Numbered from the stretch's first letter, positions 56,026 through 64,000 are shown. The stretch is 64,000 bases of DNA from Microbacterium atlanticum (GCF_015277815.1 NZ_CP063813.1:2232001-2296000), one strand, 5' to 3'. Numbers and translations are program-made. Notes: generated from the sequence alone by a model not told the origin.

Positions 56026-56103
56026 CGCCATGATCGCTATCAGCGCGAACGCCACGGCACTCCAGCCCGGGGCTTCGCCCGCTTCAATGACGAAAGGCGA
56101 AAG

Positions 56104-57192
56104 ATGAAGAAGTCTTCACTGCTGGCCGTGGCCGCCCTCACCGGCGCCGCCGCGGTCGTGCTGTCCGGCTGTGCCGGCGGCAACGGCGGCACCGGGGATG
56201 GCGGAGACACCGGTGACGGCGGCGGCGACGCCGCGGGCCGTGCCTGTGTGATCCTTCCCGACGCGGCGTCCTCCCCCCGCTGGGAGAACTTCGACCGCAA
56301 GTACCTCCAGGAAGGTCTGGAGGGCGCCGGCTTCGAGGTCGACATCCAGAACGCGCAGGGCGACGTCAACAAGTACTCGACGATCGCCGACCAGCAGCTC
56401 ACGCAGGGCTGCGGCGTGATGCTCCTCGTCGACTACCAGGGAGCCGCCGAAGCCGTGGCCGCCAAGGCGAAGGGCGAGGGAATCCCGGTCATCGCCTACG
56501 ATCGCCCGTTCGAGGGTGCCGACTACTACGTGTCGTTCGACAATGAGGAAGTCGGCCGGCTGCAGGGCCAGACGGTCCTCGACGGCCTCGAGGCGAAGGG
56601 TGTCGCGCCGGCTGACGCGACCGTCGTGTACATGGGCGGCGACCCCACCGACGGCAACGCCAAGATGTTCAAGGACGGCGCCGTCGAGGTGATGGAGGCC
56701 GCCGGCATCACCCCGGCGGCGGAGCCTCCGGGGGTGTGGGACCAGGCGAAGTCGCAGACGAACTTCGAGCAGGCGCTCACCTCGCTGGGCGGACAGGTCG
56801 ACGGCGTCTGGGTCGCCAACGACACCAACGCCGCGGGCGTCATCAAGGTGCTGCAGGACAACAACCTGCAGGGTGTCGCGGTGTCGGGCCAGGACGCGAA
56901 CGTCGCGGGCCTGCAGAACATCCTCCTCGGCTGGCAGACCGCAACGGTCTACAAGCCGGTGAAGGACGAGGCCGACGCCGCGGTCGAGACCGCGGTGGCG
57001 CTCCTCAACGGCGAAGAGGTCTCGACCGAGGCCGAGCTCGATGACGGCACGCCCTACATCCAGGTCACCCCGGTCCTGGTGGGTCCGGAGGAGGTCAAGG
57101 ACGTCATCGCGGCCGGCGACGCCGAGTACGACGACGTCTGCACCCCGGACGTGATGGCGGCCTGCGAGCAGTACGGAGTCACCGCCCAGTAG
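56104..57192 (+). CDS. CUT2 sugar-binding lipoprotein (copy 2)
   Basis: A 362-residue lipoprotein: signal with lipobox VLSGC (Cys23), then a Gly/Asp-rich linker and a ribose/xylose-type binding fold (DYYVSFDNEEVGRLQGQ, MGGDPTDGNAKMFKDGA, VAVSGQDANVAGLQNILLGWQTATVYKPVKDEAD). Its C-terminus DVCTPDVMAACEQYGV repeats the two-Cys pattern of copy 1, supporting common descent. Ligand unknown, plausibly a pentose or hexose. A strong hairpin follows the gene, and ATPase and permease genes come next. Confidence 0.91.
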   Translation: MKKSSLLAVAALTGAAAVVLSGCAGGNGGTGDGGDTGDGGGDAAGRACVILPDAASSPRWENFDRKYLQEGLEGAGFEVDIQNAQGDVNKYSTIADQQLTQGCGVMLLVDYQGAAEAVAAKAKGEGIPVIAYDRPFEGADYYVSFDNEEVGRLQGQTVLDGLEAKGVAPADATVVYMGGDPTDGNAKMFKDGAVEVMEAAGITPAAEPPGVWDQAKSQTNFEQALTSLGGQVDGVWVANDTNAAGVIKVLQDNNLQGVAVSGQDANVAGLQNILLGWQTATVYKPVKDEADAAVETAVALLNGEEVSTEAELDDGTPYIQVTPVLVGPEEVKDVIAAGDAEYDDVCTPDVMAACEQYGVTAQ

Positions 57193-57217
57193 TCGGCGGG
57201 CCTGCGCGCTCAGCCGC

Positions 57218-57251
57218 AGGGGGCGTCGCGCCGCTCGGCGCGACGCCCCCT
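57218..57251 (+). other. Intercistronic hairpin after the second binding protein
   Basis: A perfect 15-bp stem (AGGGGGCGTCGCGCC with GGCGCGACGCCCCCT) around the loop GCTC, in the 92-nt gap before the ATPase gene. No T tract follows. Probably a partial terminator or RNA-stabilising element that favours binding-protein expression. Confidence 0.75.
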
Positions 57252-57284
57252 CTCGCCGCAAACCGTCATCGCAAGGAAGCGAGC

Positions 57285-58094
57285 ATGTCAGACACACTCA
57301 CCGCCACCGAGCCGATCATCAAGCTGGTCGGCGTCAAGAAATCCTTCGGTCCCGTCAGCGTCCTCAAGGGCGTCGACCTCGAAGTCCACCCCGGCAAGGT
57401 CACGGCGCTCGTCGGCGACAACGGCGCCGGCAAGTCCACGCTCATCAAGGGCCTTGCGGGCGTGCAGCCGTACGACGAGGGCGAGGTCCTCATCGACGGC
57501 CGGCACCGCGATCTGCACGCGCCCCGGGATGCCTCCAATCTCGGCATCGAGGTCGTGTACCAGGACCTCGCACTGTGCGACAACCTCGACATCGTGCAGA
57601 ACATGTTCCTCGGCCGCGAGGAGCTGTCGTTCGGCACGTTCGACGAGGGCCGCATGGAGAAGGAGGCATCCGACACCCTGCGCTCGCTGTCAGTGCGCAC
57701 CGTGAAGTCCGTGCGCCAGAAGGTGTCGAGCCTTTCCGGCGGTCAGCGCCAGACCGTCGCCATCGCGCGCGCCGTGCTCAAGAAGGCCCGGGTCGTCATC
57801 CTCGACGAGCCGACCGCTGCCCTCGGCGTCGCGCAGACGGAGCAGGTGCTGAATCTGGTCACGCGTCTGTCCGAGCAGGGCGTCGCCGTGATCCTCATCA
57901 GCCACAACCTCGCCGACGTCTTCCAGGTCGCCGACGACATCGCGGTGCTGTACCTCGGGCAGATGGTGGCGCAGATACCGACCTCCGAGACCACGCGCGA
58001 CGACGTCGTCGGCTACATCACCGGCACGAAGGCACCCCAGGGCGTCACGATCCTCGACACCTCGACCGTCCGCACCGAAGGAGGCGTGGCATGA
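57285..58094 (+). CDS. CUT2 ABC importer ATP-binding subunit, single-domain (copy 2)
   Basis: A 269-residue single-domain ATPase: GDNGAGKST, YQDLALCDNLD, LSGGQRQTVAIARAVL, VILDEPTAALGVAQT, ILISHNL. It shares long identical stretches with copy 1 (for example DEPTAALGVAQT) but lacks that protein's basic tail. The half-size form implies a homodimer. The gene overlaps the following permease by 4 nt (ATGA). Confidence 0.92.
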   Translation: MSDTLTATEPIIKLVGVKKSFGPVSVLKGVDLEVHPGKVTALVGDNGAGKSTLIKGLAGVQPYDEGEVLIDGRHRDLHAPRDASNLGIEVVYQDLALCDNLDIVQNMFLGREELSFGTFDEGRMEKEASDTLRSLSVRTVKSVRQKVSSLSGGQRQTVAIARAVLKKARVVILDEPTAALGVAQTEQVLNLVTRLSEQGVAVILISHNLADVFQVADDIAVLYLGQMVAQIPTSETTRDDVVGYITGTKAPQGVTILDTSTVRTEGGVA

Positions 58095-59359
58095 CCGCGA
58101 ACGTGACCCGGACCGAGGCGGCGCCCGATCCCCTCGCGAGCGATCTCATCGGCAGCGGGGTCGAGGGCGGCGTCGGCGACCAGGTGCGCGCCTGGTGGCA
58201 GCGCGTGCGCGGCGGCGACATGGGCGCCCTCCCGGCCATCGGCGGGCTGGTCGTCCTGTTCATCCTCTTCTCGGCCCTCAGCCCCTTCTTCCTGACCGAG
58301 CGCAACTTCGCCAACCTGCTGAACCAGGCGGCGACGCTCGTCGTCCTCGGCATGGCGCTGGTGTTCGTGCTGCTGCTCGGCGAGATCGATCTGTCGGCCG
58401 GCGTCACCGGCGGCGTCGGCATGGCGCTGTTCGTCGTGCTGGCTTCGCAGGGCGTCCCGTGGCCGCTCGCGCTGCTGATCGGGTTCGGCTTCGGCTTCCT
58501 CACCGGCGCGCTGATAGGTTTCTTCGTCGCCCGGGTCGGCATCCCGTCCTTCGTCGTGACGCTGGGCCTGTTCCTCGGATTCCAGGGGCTGGCACTGGTG
58601 ATCATCGGCCCGGGAGGACTCTTCCGGCTGCAGGTGCCCGAACTGATCGCGCTGCAGAACGGCAACCTGCCGGTGTGGGGCGGCTGGGCGATGCTGGCGA
58701 TCATGCTGCTCATCTCGGCCGGCACGTCGTTCTGGGACCGCGCACGCCGCACCCGCGCCGGCGTGCCCAACCGCACACTGTCGCTGGTGTGGGTCAAGCT
58801 CGCCACGATCGCCGTCATCGGAGGCATCGTCGTGTTCGTGCTCAACCAGAACCGGGGGCAGTCGGTGGTGGAGGTCGCCGGCGTCCCGATCGTCGTGCCG
58901 GTGGTGCTCGCCATCCTCTGGATCGGCACCTTCCTCCTGGACCGCACGAAGTTCGGCCGCTACATCTATGCGATCGGCGGAAACGCCGAGGCGGCGCGCC
59001 GCTCGGGCGTGAAGGTGCGGTGGATCAAGTGGTGGGCCTTCGTCATCTGCTCGAGCCTCGCCGTGTTCTCGGCGCTGCTCAGCGTGGCGCGCGTCGGCTC
59101 GGTGGATGCGACGGTCGGCCGCGACATCGTCCTCTCCGGCGTCGCGGCAGCGGTCGTCGGCGGCGTCAGCCTGTTCGGCGGCAAGGGGCGTCTCATGCAC
59201 GCCGCGATCGGCGCGCTGGTGATCGCGACCATCACCAACGGCCTGGGCCTGCTCAACCTGCCGGCGGGCGTGAACCTGCTCGTCACCGGCGGCGTGCTGA
59301 TCCTCGCCGCCACCGTCGACGCGCTCTCGCGCCTGCGCTCGGGCGGGACGAGAACGTAG
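58091..59359 (+). CDS. CUT2 ABC sugar permease (copy 2)
   Basis: A 422-residue permease with about ten helices and the motif GEIDLSAGVTGGVGM, then GIPSFVVTLGLFLGFQG and GGVSLFGGKGR. Like copy 1 it has a charged central loop (SFWDRARRTRAGVPNRTL). It is the last gene of the second importer and is followed by a strong terminator-like hairpin shared with the convergent sirtuin gene. Confidence 0.92.
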   Translation: MTANVTRTEAAPDPLASDLIGSGVEGGVGDQVRAWWQRVRGGDMGALPAIGGLVVLFILFSALSPFFLTERNFANLLNQAATLVVLGMALVFVLLLGEIDLSAGVTGGVGMALFVVLASQGVPWPLALLIGFGFGFLTGALIGFFVARVGIPSFVVTLGLFLGFQGLALVIIGPGGLFRLQVPELIALQNGNLPVWGGWAMLAIMLLISAGTSFWDRARRTRAGVPNRTLSLVWVKLATIAVIGGIVVFVLNQNRGQSVVEVAGVPIVVPVVLAILWIGTFLLDRTKFGRYIYAIGGNAEAARRSGVKVRWIKWWAFVICSSLAVFSALLSVARVGSVDATVGRDIVLSGVAAAVVGGVSLFGGKGRLMHAAIGALVIATITNGLGLLNLPAGVNLLVTGGVLILAATVDALSRLRSGGTRT

Positions 59360-59370
59360 CGAGTCGTCAT

Positions 59371-59411
59371 CGCGAGGGTGCCGGGCGGTCCAGCCGTCCG
59401 GCACCTTCGCG
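59371..59411. terminator. Bidirectional terminator hairpin
   Basis: An 18-bp stem (59371-59388 with 59394-59411) closed by the 5-nt loop TCCAG; every position pairs if two G-T wobbles are allowed. It fills the 54-nt gap between the convergent permease and sirtuin stops. No T tract follows on either strand, as is common for GC-rich Actinobacteria. Confidence 0.8.
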
Positions 59412-59413
59412 TG

Positions 59414-60124
59414 TCAGCGCCCCGCGCTCAGGCCGGCCCCGATGATCTCCTCCACCCACTGCGGCACCAGCTCGCTCGCCAGGCCGGTCCGGGCATCGTC
59501 GAACGGGATGAGCGCGTCGCTCGGCTCGAGGTTCAGCTCGACGGTGCGCGCGCCGAACGCCGAGGCCAGCGCGGCGTAGCCCGCCGCCGGGTACACCGCC
59601 CCCGAAGTGCCGATCGAGACGAACACGTCGCAGGCCACCACGGACTGCTCGATGCGATCCAGCTCGTACGGCATCTCGCCGAACCACACCACGTCGGGCC
59701 GCAGCATCCGCTCGCCGCACGCCGGGCACGCGGGCCGGTCGATGAGGTCGCCCTTCCACGCCGGGCGGGCACCGCACGCGACGCACAGCGCGCGGCGGAG
59801 CTCGCCGTGCATGTGCACGAGGCGGCGACTGCCGGCGCGCTCGTGCAGGTCGTCGACGTTCTGCGTCACGACCAGCAGGTCCGCTCCGATCGCCTTCTCG
59901 AGCCGGGCGAGCGCGCGGTGCGCGGCGTGGGGGACGACGGATGCGAGCGCCCGTCGCCTTTCGTCGTAGAAGGCGAGCACGGTGTCGGGGTCGCGCTCGA
60001 ACGCCTCGGGAGTCGCGACGTCCTCGACATCGTGGCCCTCCCACAGGCCGTCGGCATCACGGAACGTGGGCACGCCGCTCTCGGCGGAGATGCCGGCGCC
60101 GGTGAGCACCACGATGCGGGTCAC
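59414..60124 (-). CDS. cobB: NAD-dependent protein deacylase (sirtuin, CobB/SIRT5-like)
   Basis: A 236-residue sirtuin. NAD-binding GAGISAESGVPTFR at 9-22, TQNVDDLH, catalytic His106 in HMHGEL, four Cys in two CxxC pairs (CVAC, CPAC) for structural zinc, and VWFGEMP. Tyr53 and Arg56 in FYDERR form the YxxR pair that binds succinyl and malonyl groups in class III sirtuins, so desuccinylase activity is likely in addition to deacetylase. Start is GTG overlapping the hydrolase stop (GTGA), so translation is coupled. Confidence 0.93.
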   Translation of the reverse strand: MTRIVVLTGAGISAESGVPTFRDADGLWEGHDVEDVATPEAFERDPDTVLAFYDERRRALASVVPHAAHRALARLEKAIGADLLVVTQNVDDLHERAGSRRLVHMHGELRRALCVACGARPAWKGDLIDRPACPACGERMLRPDVVWFGEMPYELDRIEQSVVACDVFVSIGTSGAVYPAAGYAALASAFGARTVELNLEPSDALIPFDDARTGLASELVPQWVEEIIGAGLSAGR

Positions 60125-60741
60125 CGGATGCTCCCGGGTGCGACGTGCGAGAGCACGCGCTCCCATACGTCCGCCAGGATGAGCCGCGACTGGGGGTCGG
60201 ACGTCTCGGGCACCAGCTCGACCCGCGCCGCCGCGAGGTGCTCGCGGTACCAGCGGGCGGCGGCGGCTGCGGCATCCGGATCATCCCGTCCGTTGAGGAT
60301 CAGCGTCCGGGCGGTCACGCGGGCGAGGAGCTCGGCGACCTCGCTGCCCTCGAGCGCGGAATCGGGTCGCGGCACGGCGACGAGCGCGAGGCGGTCGACC
60401 ACGTCCCCGAGGTGCGCGGCGACGAGGATCGCGAGGTCTCCGGCGTCACCGACGCCGACGAGGCCGACGGAGCGGTCATGGCGCTCCTGCGCGACGAACC
60501 GCGCGAGCGTGGCGGCGGTCATCTCTGCCGCGGTCGCCCCGCGATACGCGGCCGGATCGTCGATGTCGTCGACCGTGAGGCCCACCGCCACGATGCGCGC
60601 GTCCCGCCGTGCGGTGACGTCGGGCCGCGGGTCGGACAGCGTGGAGATGCCCGCTCGGAGGAGGAAGACGGTGCGCTGCGCGCCCGGCGCGCCGAAGCTG
60701 CGGTGCTCGTACGATGCGCTGGGCGCGGGTCCCTTGGTCAT
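60121..60741 (-). CDS. Small alpha/beta-hydrolase-fold protein with atypical nucleophile elbow
   Basis: A 206-residue protein with alternating strands and helices like alpha/beta hydrolases: RTVFLLRAGIS, then SVGLVGVGDAGDLAILVAAHLGDVVDRLALVAVP, and TLILNGRDDPDAAAAAARWYREHL. Where a Ser nucleophile is normal (GxSxG) the sequence is GVGDAG, with Asp. It could be a hydrolase using Asp, or a non-catalytic relative. ATG at 60741 lies 6 nt from TAGGAT (minus strand 60753-60748). Translationally coupled to the sirtuin. I do not recognise a specific family member. Confidence 0.75.
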   Translation of the reverse strand: MTKGPAPSASYEHRSFGAPGAQRTVFLLRAGISTLSDPRPDVTARRDARIVAVGLTVDDIDDPAAYRGATAAEMTAATLARFVAQERHDRSVGLVGVGDAGDLAILVAAHLGDVVDRLALVAVPRPDSALEGSEVAELLARVTARTLILNGRDDPDAAAAAARWYREHLAAARVELVPETSDPQSRLILADVWERVLSHVAPGSIR

Positions 60742-60747
60742 GTCGGC

Positions 60748-60753
60748 ATCCTA
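60748..60753 (-). promoter_or_regulatory. -10 box (TAGGAT) for the hydrolase-sirtuin pair, leaderless type
   Basis: TAGGAT on the minus strand lies 6 nt upstream of the ATG at 60741. Confidence 0.6.
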
Positions 60754-60838
60754 CGAGCGCGCAGCTGGGGAGGATGCGGCACGGAGGTCGGACCGCACCG
60801 GCACGGCGTCGCACGGAGTGAGGCGATGAGCCCGCGCC

Positions 60839-62365
60839 TCACCCGCGCAGGAGTGCCCGCAGCGCATGGATCGTGTCGGCGTCCTGGGGGCGCTTGTCGG
60901 CCCGGTAGCCCTTCACGCGCGCGAAGCGGAGGGCCACGCCGCCCGGGTACCGCGGCGAGCGCTGTACGCCGTCGATCGCGATCTCGACGACGGTCTCGGG
61001 CCGCACGTGCACCGCGGAGGCGGTGCGGTGCGTCTGGATGGTCGGGAAGAACTCGGTCTGCCATCGCAGCGTCGCGTCGGTGAGGCCTTTGAAGGTCTTC
61101 CCCACCATCACGAACCCGCCACGTTCACCGAAGGCGCCGTCGGGGTCGAGAGCCCCCAGGTGCAGGTTCGACAGCTGTCCGGTTCGGCGTCCCGAGCCCC
61201 ACTCGACGGCGAGCACCACCAAGTCGTAGGTCAGCACCGGCTTCACCTTCAGCCAGCTCTTGCCGCGTCGCCCCGCGGCGTAGACCGCGTCGACGCCCTT
61301 GACCATCACGCCCTCGTGCCCGGCGGCGAGCGCCTCGCGCGAGAACTCCTCGGCGCGGACCGGATCGTCGGTGACGATGCCGGGCATGCGCGCGTCGCCT
61401 GCGACGCGGTCGAGGAGGTCGAGGCGCGTGGTGAGCGGCTCGTCGATGAGATCGCGTCCGTCGAGATGGAGGATGTCGAAGAACCACGGCCGCAGCGCCA
61501 CCTCGGGGGCCGTCTCGGACCCGAATCGCGCCATCGTGTCTTGGAAGGGACGCGGAGCGCCGTCCTCGTCGAGGGAGAGCGTCTCGCCGTCGAGGATCAC
61601 CCGTCGGGCCGGCAGGCCCCGCGCCGCCTCGACGATCTCGGGCACCCGGTGCGTGATGTCGGCGAGGCTGCGGGTGAACACGCGCACCTCGTCGCCGTCG
61701 CGGTGCACCTGGATGCGCGCGCCGTCGAGCTTGTACTCGACCGATGCCGCTCCCCCGAGCGTCGCGAGCGCCTCGGTGGTGGAGGACGCGGTCGAGGCGA
61801 GCATCGGGAGCACGCCTCGGCCCACCTCGAGTCCGACGGCGGCGAGCTCGTCGCCGGTGCCGGTGAGCGCGATGAGCGCGGTCGTGCCCAGGTCGCCCGA
61901 CAGCATCGCGGCGCGGCGGACGGTCGGGGCCTCACGACCGGACGCCTTCGCGACGGCGTCGAGGAGCACCCCCTCCAGCGCGCCGGTGCGCAGCTCGCCC
62001 AGCATCACGCGCGCGAGGAAGTCCCACTCCTCCGCGGTCGCGGCACCGGCCAGCGCGGTGAGGATCGCCGAGCGCGTCGCCACGGAACCGGCGCCGTCGG
62101 CGCCCGCGAGGCGATCGAGCGCCTCGTCCACGTCGCGGATGGACAGCGTCGGCTCGGCGGCATGCGCGGCCGTCAGGTTCGACAGGCTCCGCCACCCGAC
62201 CCCGAGGCGTCCCTGCCGCGGGCTCGCGGTCAGGAACCCGATCGCCGGGCCGATCTCGTCAGGTTCGAGCACACGCAGCGCGTCGGCGAGCGCGGCGACC
62301 TTGGCCAGGCGGGACGACGTCGAGGCCACGGCATCCGTCACCGTCACGAGCTCGTGGAGCAGCAT
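60839..62365 (-). CDS. lig: ATP-dependent DNA ligase, mycobacterial LigB type
   Basis: A 508-residue ligase. An N-terminal helical DNA-binding domain (about 1-190), then the adenylation domain with the nucleophile Lys in EYKLDGARIQVHR, motif III (RVFTRSLADITHRVPEI), RRVILDGETLSL, motif IV (GHEGVMVKG), motif V (SWLKVKP), and the OB domain ending in RFARVKGYRADK. This plan equals LigB of mycobacteria, which supplements the essential NAD-dependent LigA; it is probably a repair ligase. ATG at 62365 has GAGAAT 6 nt upstream. The preceding DoxX-like gene ends 40 nt away. Confidence 0.93.
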   Translation of the reverse strand: MLLHELVTVTDAVASTSSRLAKVAALADALRVLEPDEIGPAIGFLTASPRQGRLGVGWRSLSNLTAAHAAEPTLSIRDVDEALDRLAGADGAGSVATRSAILTALAGAATAEEWDFLARVMLGELRTGALEGVLLDAVAKASGREAPTVRRAAMLSGDLGTTALIALTGTGDELAAVGLEVGRGVLPMLASTASSTTEALATLGGAASVEYKLDGARIQVHRDGDEVRVFTRSLADITHRVPEIVEAARGLPARRVILDGETLSLDEDGAPRPFQDTMARFGSETAPEVALRPWFFDILHLDGRDLIDEPLTTRLDLLDRVAGDARMPGIVTDDPVRAEEFSREALAAGHEGVMVKGVDAVYAAGRRGKSWLKVKPVLTYDLVVLAVEWGSGRRTGQLSNLHLGALDPDGAFGERGGFVMVGKTFKGLTDATLRWQTEFFPTIQTHRTASAVHVRPETVVEIAIDGVQRSPRYPGGVALRFARVKGYRADKRPQDADTIHALRALLRG

Positions 62366-62371
62366 GCCCGC

Positions 62372-62377
62372 ATTCTC
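62372..62377 (-). promoter_or_regulatory. -10-like box (GAGAAT) for the DNA ligase, leaderless type
   Basis: GAGAAT on the minus strand lies 6 nt upstream of the ATG at 62365. The first base departs from TANNNT. Confidence 0.4.
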
Positions 62378-62405
62378 GCATCCGGCCCCGACACCGCCGT
62401 CGCGC

Positions 62406-62801
62406 TCAGCCGCCGCGCCCGCCGCCGGTGCTCCACAGCGCCCACGCGACGAGCGCCGGCTGGAGCAGCAGCCGCACGAAGCGTGCGCGATCGGTGCGCA
62501 GCAACGGTGCCGGGCGACCTGTCCGCCACTGATGGACGTTCCCAGGGAAGACCGCGACGAAGAACGCGGCCACTGCCCAGCCGATGCGCCGCCGCTCCCG
62601 GGGAAACGCGACGAGCGCACCTCCGAGCATCAGCTCGACCACGCCCGATCCGACGACGATCGTGTCCTCATCGGTTCCGAGCAGGCGGGGCGCCCAATCC
62701 GGGACCACGACGCGGTAGCCGCGGCGGCCCCACGTCAGGTGCGACGCGCCGGCCGCCACGAGCAGCGCGGCGAGCGCCCAGCGGGCGACGACCCGCGTCA
62801 C
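62406..62801 (-). CDS. DoxX-like small membrane protein
   Basis: A 131-residue membrane protein with four hydrophobic helices, starting VARWALAALLVAAGASHLTWGRRGYRVVVPDW and containing FPGNVHQWRTGR, as in DoxX-like proteins of Actinobacteria. Members are thought to take part in redox or thiosulfate/quinone chemistry but most lack a defined role. Start is GTG overlapping the stop of the luciferase-like gene (GTGA), so the two are coupled. It may supply the ligase transcript as well. Confidence 0.82.
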   Translation of the reverse strand: MTRVVARWALAALLVAAGASHLTWGRRGYRVVVPDWAPRLLGTDEDTIVVGSGVVELMLGGALVAFPRERRRIGWAVAAFFVAVFPGNVHQWRTGRPAPLLRTDRARFVRLLLQPALVAWALWSTGGGRGG

Positions 62802-63562
62802 GCGACGGCCTCGGCGACGGCGTCAATGAAGCGGAGGTGCTCGTCGGCGCTTCCCGAGGGCGTGATCGCGCGCAGGACCACTTCGTCGACGGCCTCGCGG
62901 TACGCGGCGATCCGGTCGCGCAGCTCGCCCGGACGGATCACGGTGTCACGGGCGTCCACCCCGAGTCTCGAGAAGTTCGCGGCGTACGCCGGGTACGTGG
63001 CGTAGCGCCGCGCCTCCTCGTCGAGAACCGACGTCGCGGCGGCGTCGGTCGCCGTACGCACATACAGCGCCACGTGCGCCGTGACTTCCAGCCGGTGGGC
63101 GTCGCGGGCCTGCGCCGCCGCGATCTCGGGGGTCAGCCAGCTGAGGAGGACGCCGTCGGATGCCGTCGCTCCGGCACGCCGCATCCTCGGGCCGAGCGCG
63201 CCGACCACGACGCGCGCCGGAGTGCGCTCGCGCAGCGCGGCGGAGGCATCCGTCACGCGCTTCACCGCGCCGGTGCGCAGCTGACCCGACCCGATGCCCA
63301 GCGTCAGGCGATCGGCCGGGAGTGCGACCGCCCCGGCGAGGATCTCGCCGGGCGAACGGCGGTCCACCGGCAGCACGCCCGTGGCAAGGCCCAGGCCGCC
63401 GGTGACCCCGGCCGCGGCTTCGAGCACCCTCAGCGCGTCGTGCCCCGGCGTGTCGTTGACCCACAGCGCGTGGAACCCTGCCGCCTCGGCGGCCGGTGCG
63501 AGACGAGCGGCGAGCCCGGCGCCGCCAGCCGCAGCTATTCCGAGCGAGAGCGCGCCGGTCAT
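62798..63562 (-). CDS. Luciferase-like flavin-dependent oxidoreductase
   Basis: A 254-residue TIM-barrel protein of the bacterial luciferase-like (LLM) superfamily: HALWVNDTPGHDALRVLEAAAGVTGGLGLATGVLPVDRRSP, then DRLTLGIGSGQLRTGAVKRV and VVVGALGPRMRRAGATASDGVLLSWLTPE. Cofactor may be FMN or F420, both common in Actinobacteria; the substrate is unknown. It is somewhat shorter than typical 300-350-residue members. ATG overlaps the stop of the upstream paralogue (ATGA). Confidence 0.86.
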   Translation of the reverse strand: MTGALSLGIAAAGGAGLAARLAPAAEAAGFHALWVNDTPGHDALRVLEAAAGVTGGLGLATGVLPVDRRSPGEILAGAVALPADRLTLGIGSGQLRTGAVKRVTDASAALRERTPARVVVGALGPRMRRAGATASDGVLLSWLTPEIAAAQARDAHRLEVTAHVALYVRTATDAAATSVLDEEARRYATYPAYAANFSRLGVDARDTVIRPGELRDRIAAYREAVDEVVLRAITPSGSADEHLRFIDAVAEAVA

Positions 63563-64000
63563 CGCGTGGCACTCGCGACGCGTCGGGCCACCTCGCCGGC
63601 TTCTCGGTAGAACTCGCCGATGTCGCCCCGCGAGGCGGGCAGCAGCACCACGTCATCGACCCCGGCGTCGAAGAACCGTTCCGCGCCCGCGGCGACCTGG
63701 GCCGCGTCGCCCCACAGCGCGCGCAGTGCGGGGTCGGGCTTGTCGCCGACGTCGGCGACGGCGCGCGCCTCGGCGTCGGCGCCGAACGCCGTGACGACGT
63801 ACGCGACGACATCGTGCCCGCCCTCGCGGCCCGCGCCCGCGCGCCCCTCGCGGATGGCGGTCGTGGCGACGGCGTACTCCGCGGCGGTGTGCCCGCTGTC
63901 GAGCACGGTGCCGTCGGCGACCTCACCGCTCAGGCGCAGCGTCTTCGGCCCTTCGGCGGCGGCGTAGACGAGAGGCGGCGTCTGCGGCGGATAGTCCAGG
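63559..64000 (-). CDS. Luciferase-like flavin-dependent oxidoreductase (partial, N-terminus missing)
   Basis: Only the C-terminal 146 codons lie in the window. The visible part begins LDYPPQTPPLVYAAAEGPKT then LRLSGEVADGTVLDSG, the cofactor-binding segment of F420- or FMN-dependent luciferase-like enzymes, and ends with RFFDAGVDDVVLLPASRGDIGEFYREAGEVARRV. It is the upstream member of a coupled pair with the next luciferase-like gene and may act with it on related substrates. Confidence 0.85.
   Translation of the reverse strand, partial: LDYPPQTPPLVYAAAEGPKTLRLSGEVADGTVLDSGHTAAEYAVATTAIREGRAGAGREGGHDVVAYVVTAFGADAEARAVADVGDKPDPALRALWGDAAQVAAGAERFFDAGVDDVVLLPASRGDIGEFYREAGEVARRVASATR

Overview
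The window is very GC-rich, densely coded DNA with GTG and ATG starts, TANNNT -10 boxes and a typical actinobacterial gene set (CUT-family sugar transporters, ROK/LacI regulators, mycobacterial-type ATP-dependent DNA ligase, Pmt mannosyltransferase). It most resembles a chromosome segment of a Microbacteriaceae member such as Microbacterium. That placement is inferred from gene content and style; no rRNA is present to confirm it. I see no phage, plasmid, transposase or CRISPR genes.

Layout. 1-2505 (minus): an extracytoplasmic flavin electron-transfer operon (FMN-binding lipoprotein, ApbE, a MOSC-domain remnant, RnfD-like membrane flavoprotein fused to a reductase). 2569-7959 (minus): P-type cation ATPase, prs, glmU and a tRNA-Gln that touches glmU. 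8038-10362: MarR regulator and an Uup-type ABC-F ATPase. 10375-12803: a persulfide-stress locus (CstR-like repressor, tandem operators, small Cys-rich protein, thioredoxin, persulfide dioxygenase-rhodanese). 12867-19908: Eis-like acetyltransferase, ispE, mgrA-like reductase, a Stealth sugar-phosphotransferase, cpdA-like phosphodiesterase and rsmA. 20051-24627: two MFS transporters and an ECF42-type sigma factor with its DGPF/YCII partner. 24726-27223: tatD and metG. 27345-36764: a galactan utilisation locus (LacI repressor with two palindromic operators, GH42 beta-galactosidase, lipoprotein and two permeases of an importer, secreted GH53 galactanase). 36785-39210: rsmI and pmt, divergent. 39220-42493: YyaL-like protein, aldo/keto reductase, ArsR regulator. 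42494-42954: a gene-free palindromic repeat array. 42955-51252: hrpA, quinone reductase-like protein, metY, Gfo/Idh/MocA oxidoreductase, NYN-LOTUS protein. 51327-59359: ROK regulator and two successive paralogous CUT2 sugar importers. 59414-64000 (minus): two luciferase-like monooxygenases, DoxX-like protein, LigB-type DNA ligase, small alpha/beta hydrolase and a sirtuin.

How the parts relate. The core genes pmt, rsmI, metG, tatD, rsmA, ispE, the ABC-F gene, glmU and prs form a neighbourhood that is also recognisable in other Actinobacteria. Here it appears opened by accessory modules: the galactan locus, the MFS/sigma module and the Stealth/cpdA module. Carbohydrate uptake is the dominant accessory theme. 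A recurrent feature is a TANNNT box exactly 6 nt before the start codon of many genes, the arrangement expected for leaderless mRNAs.
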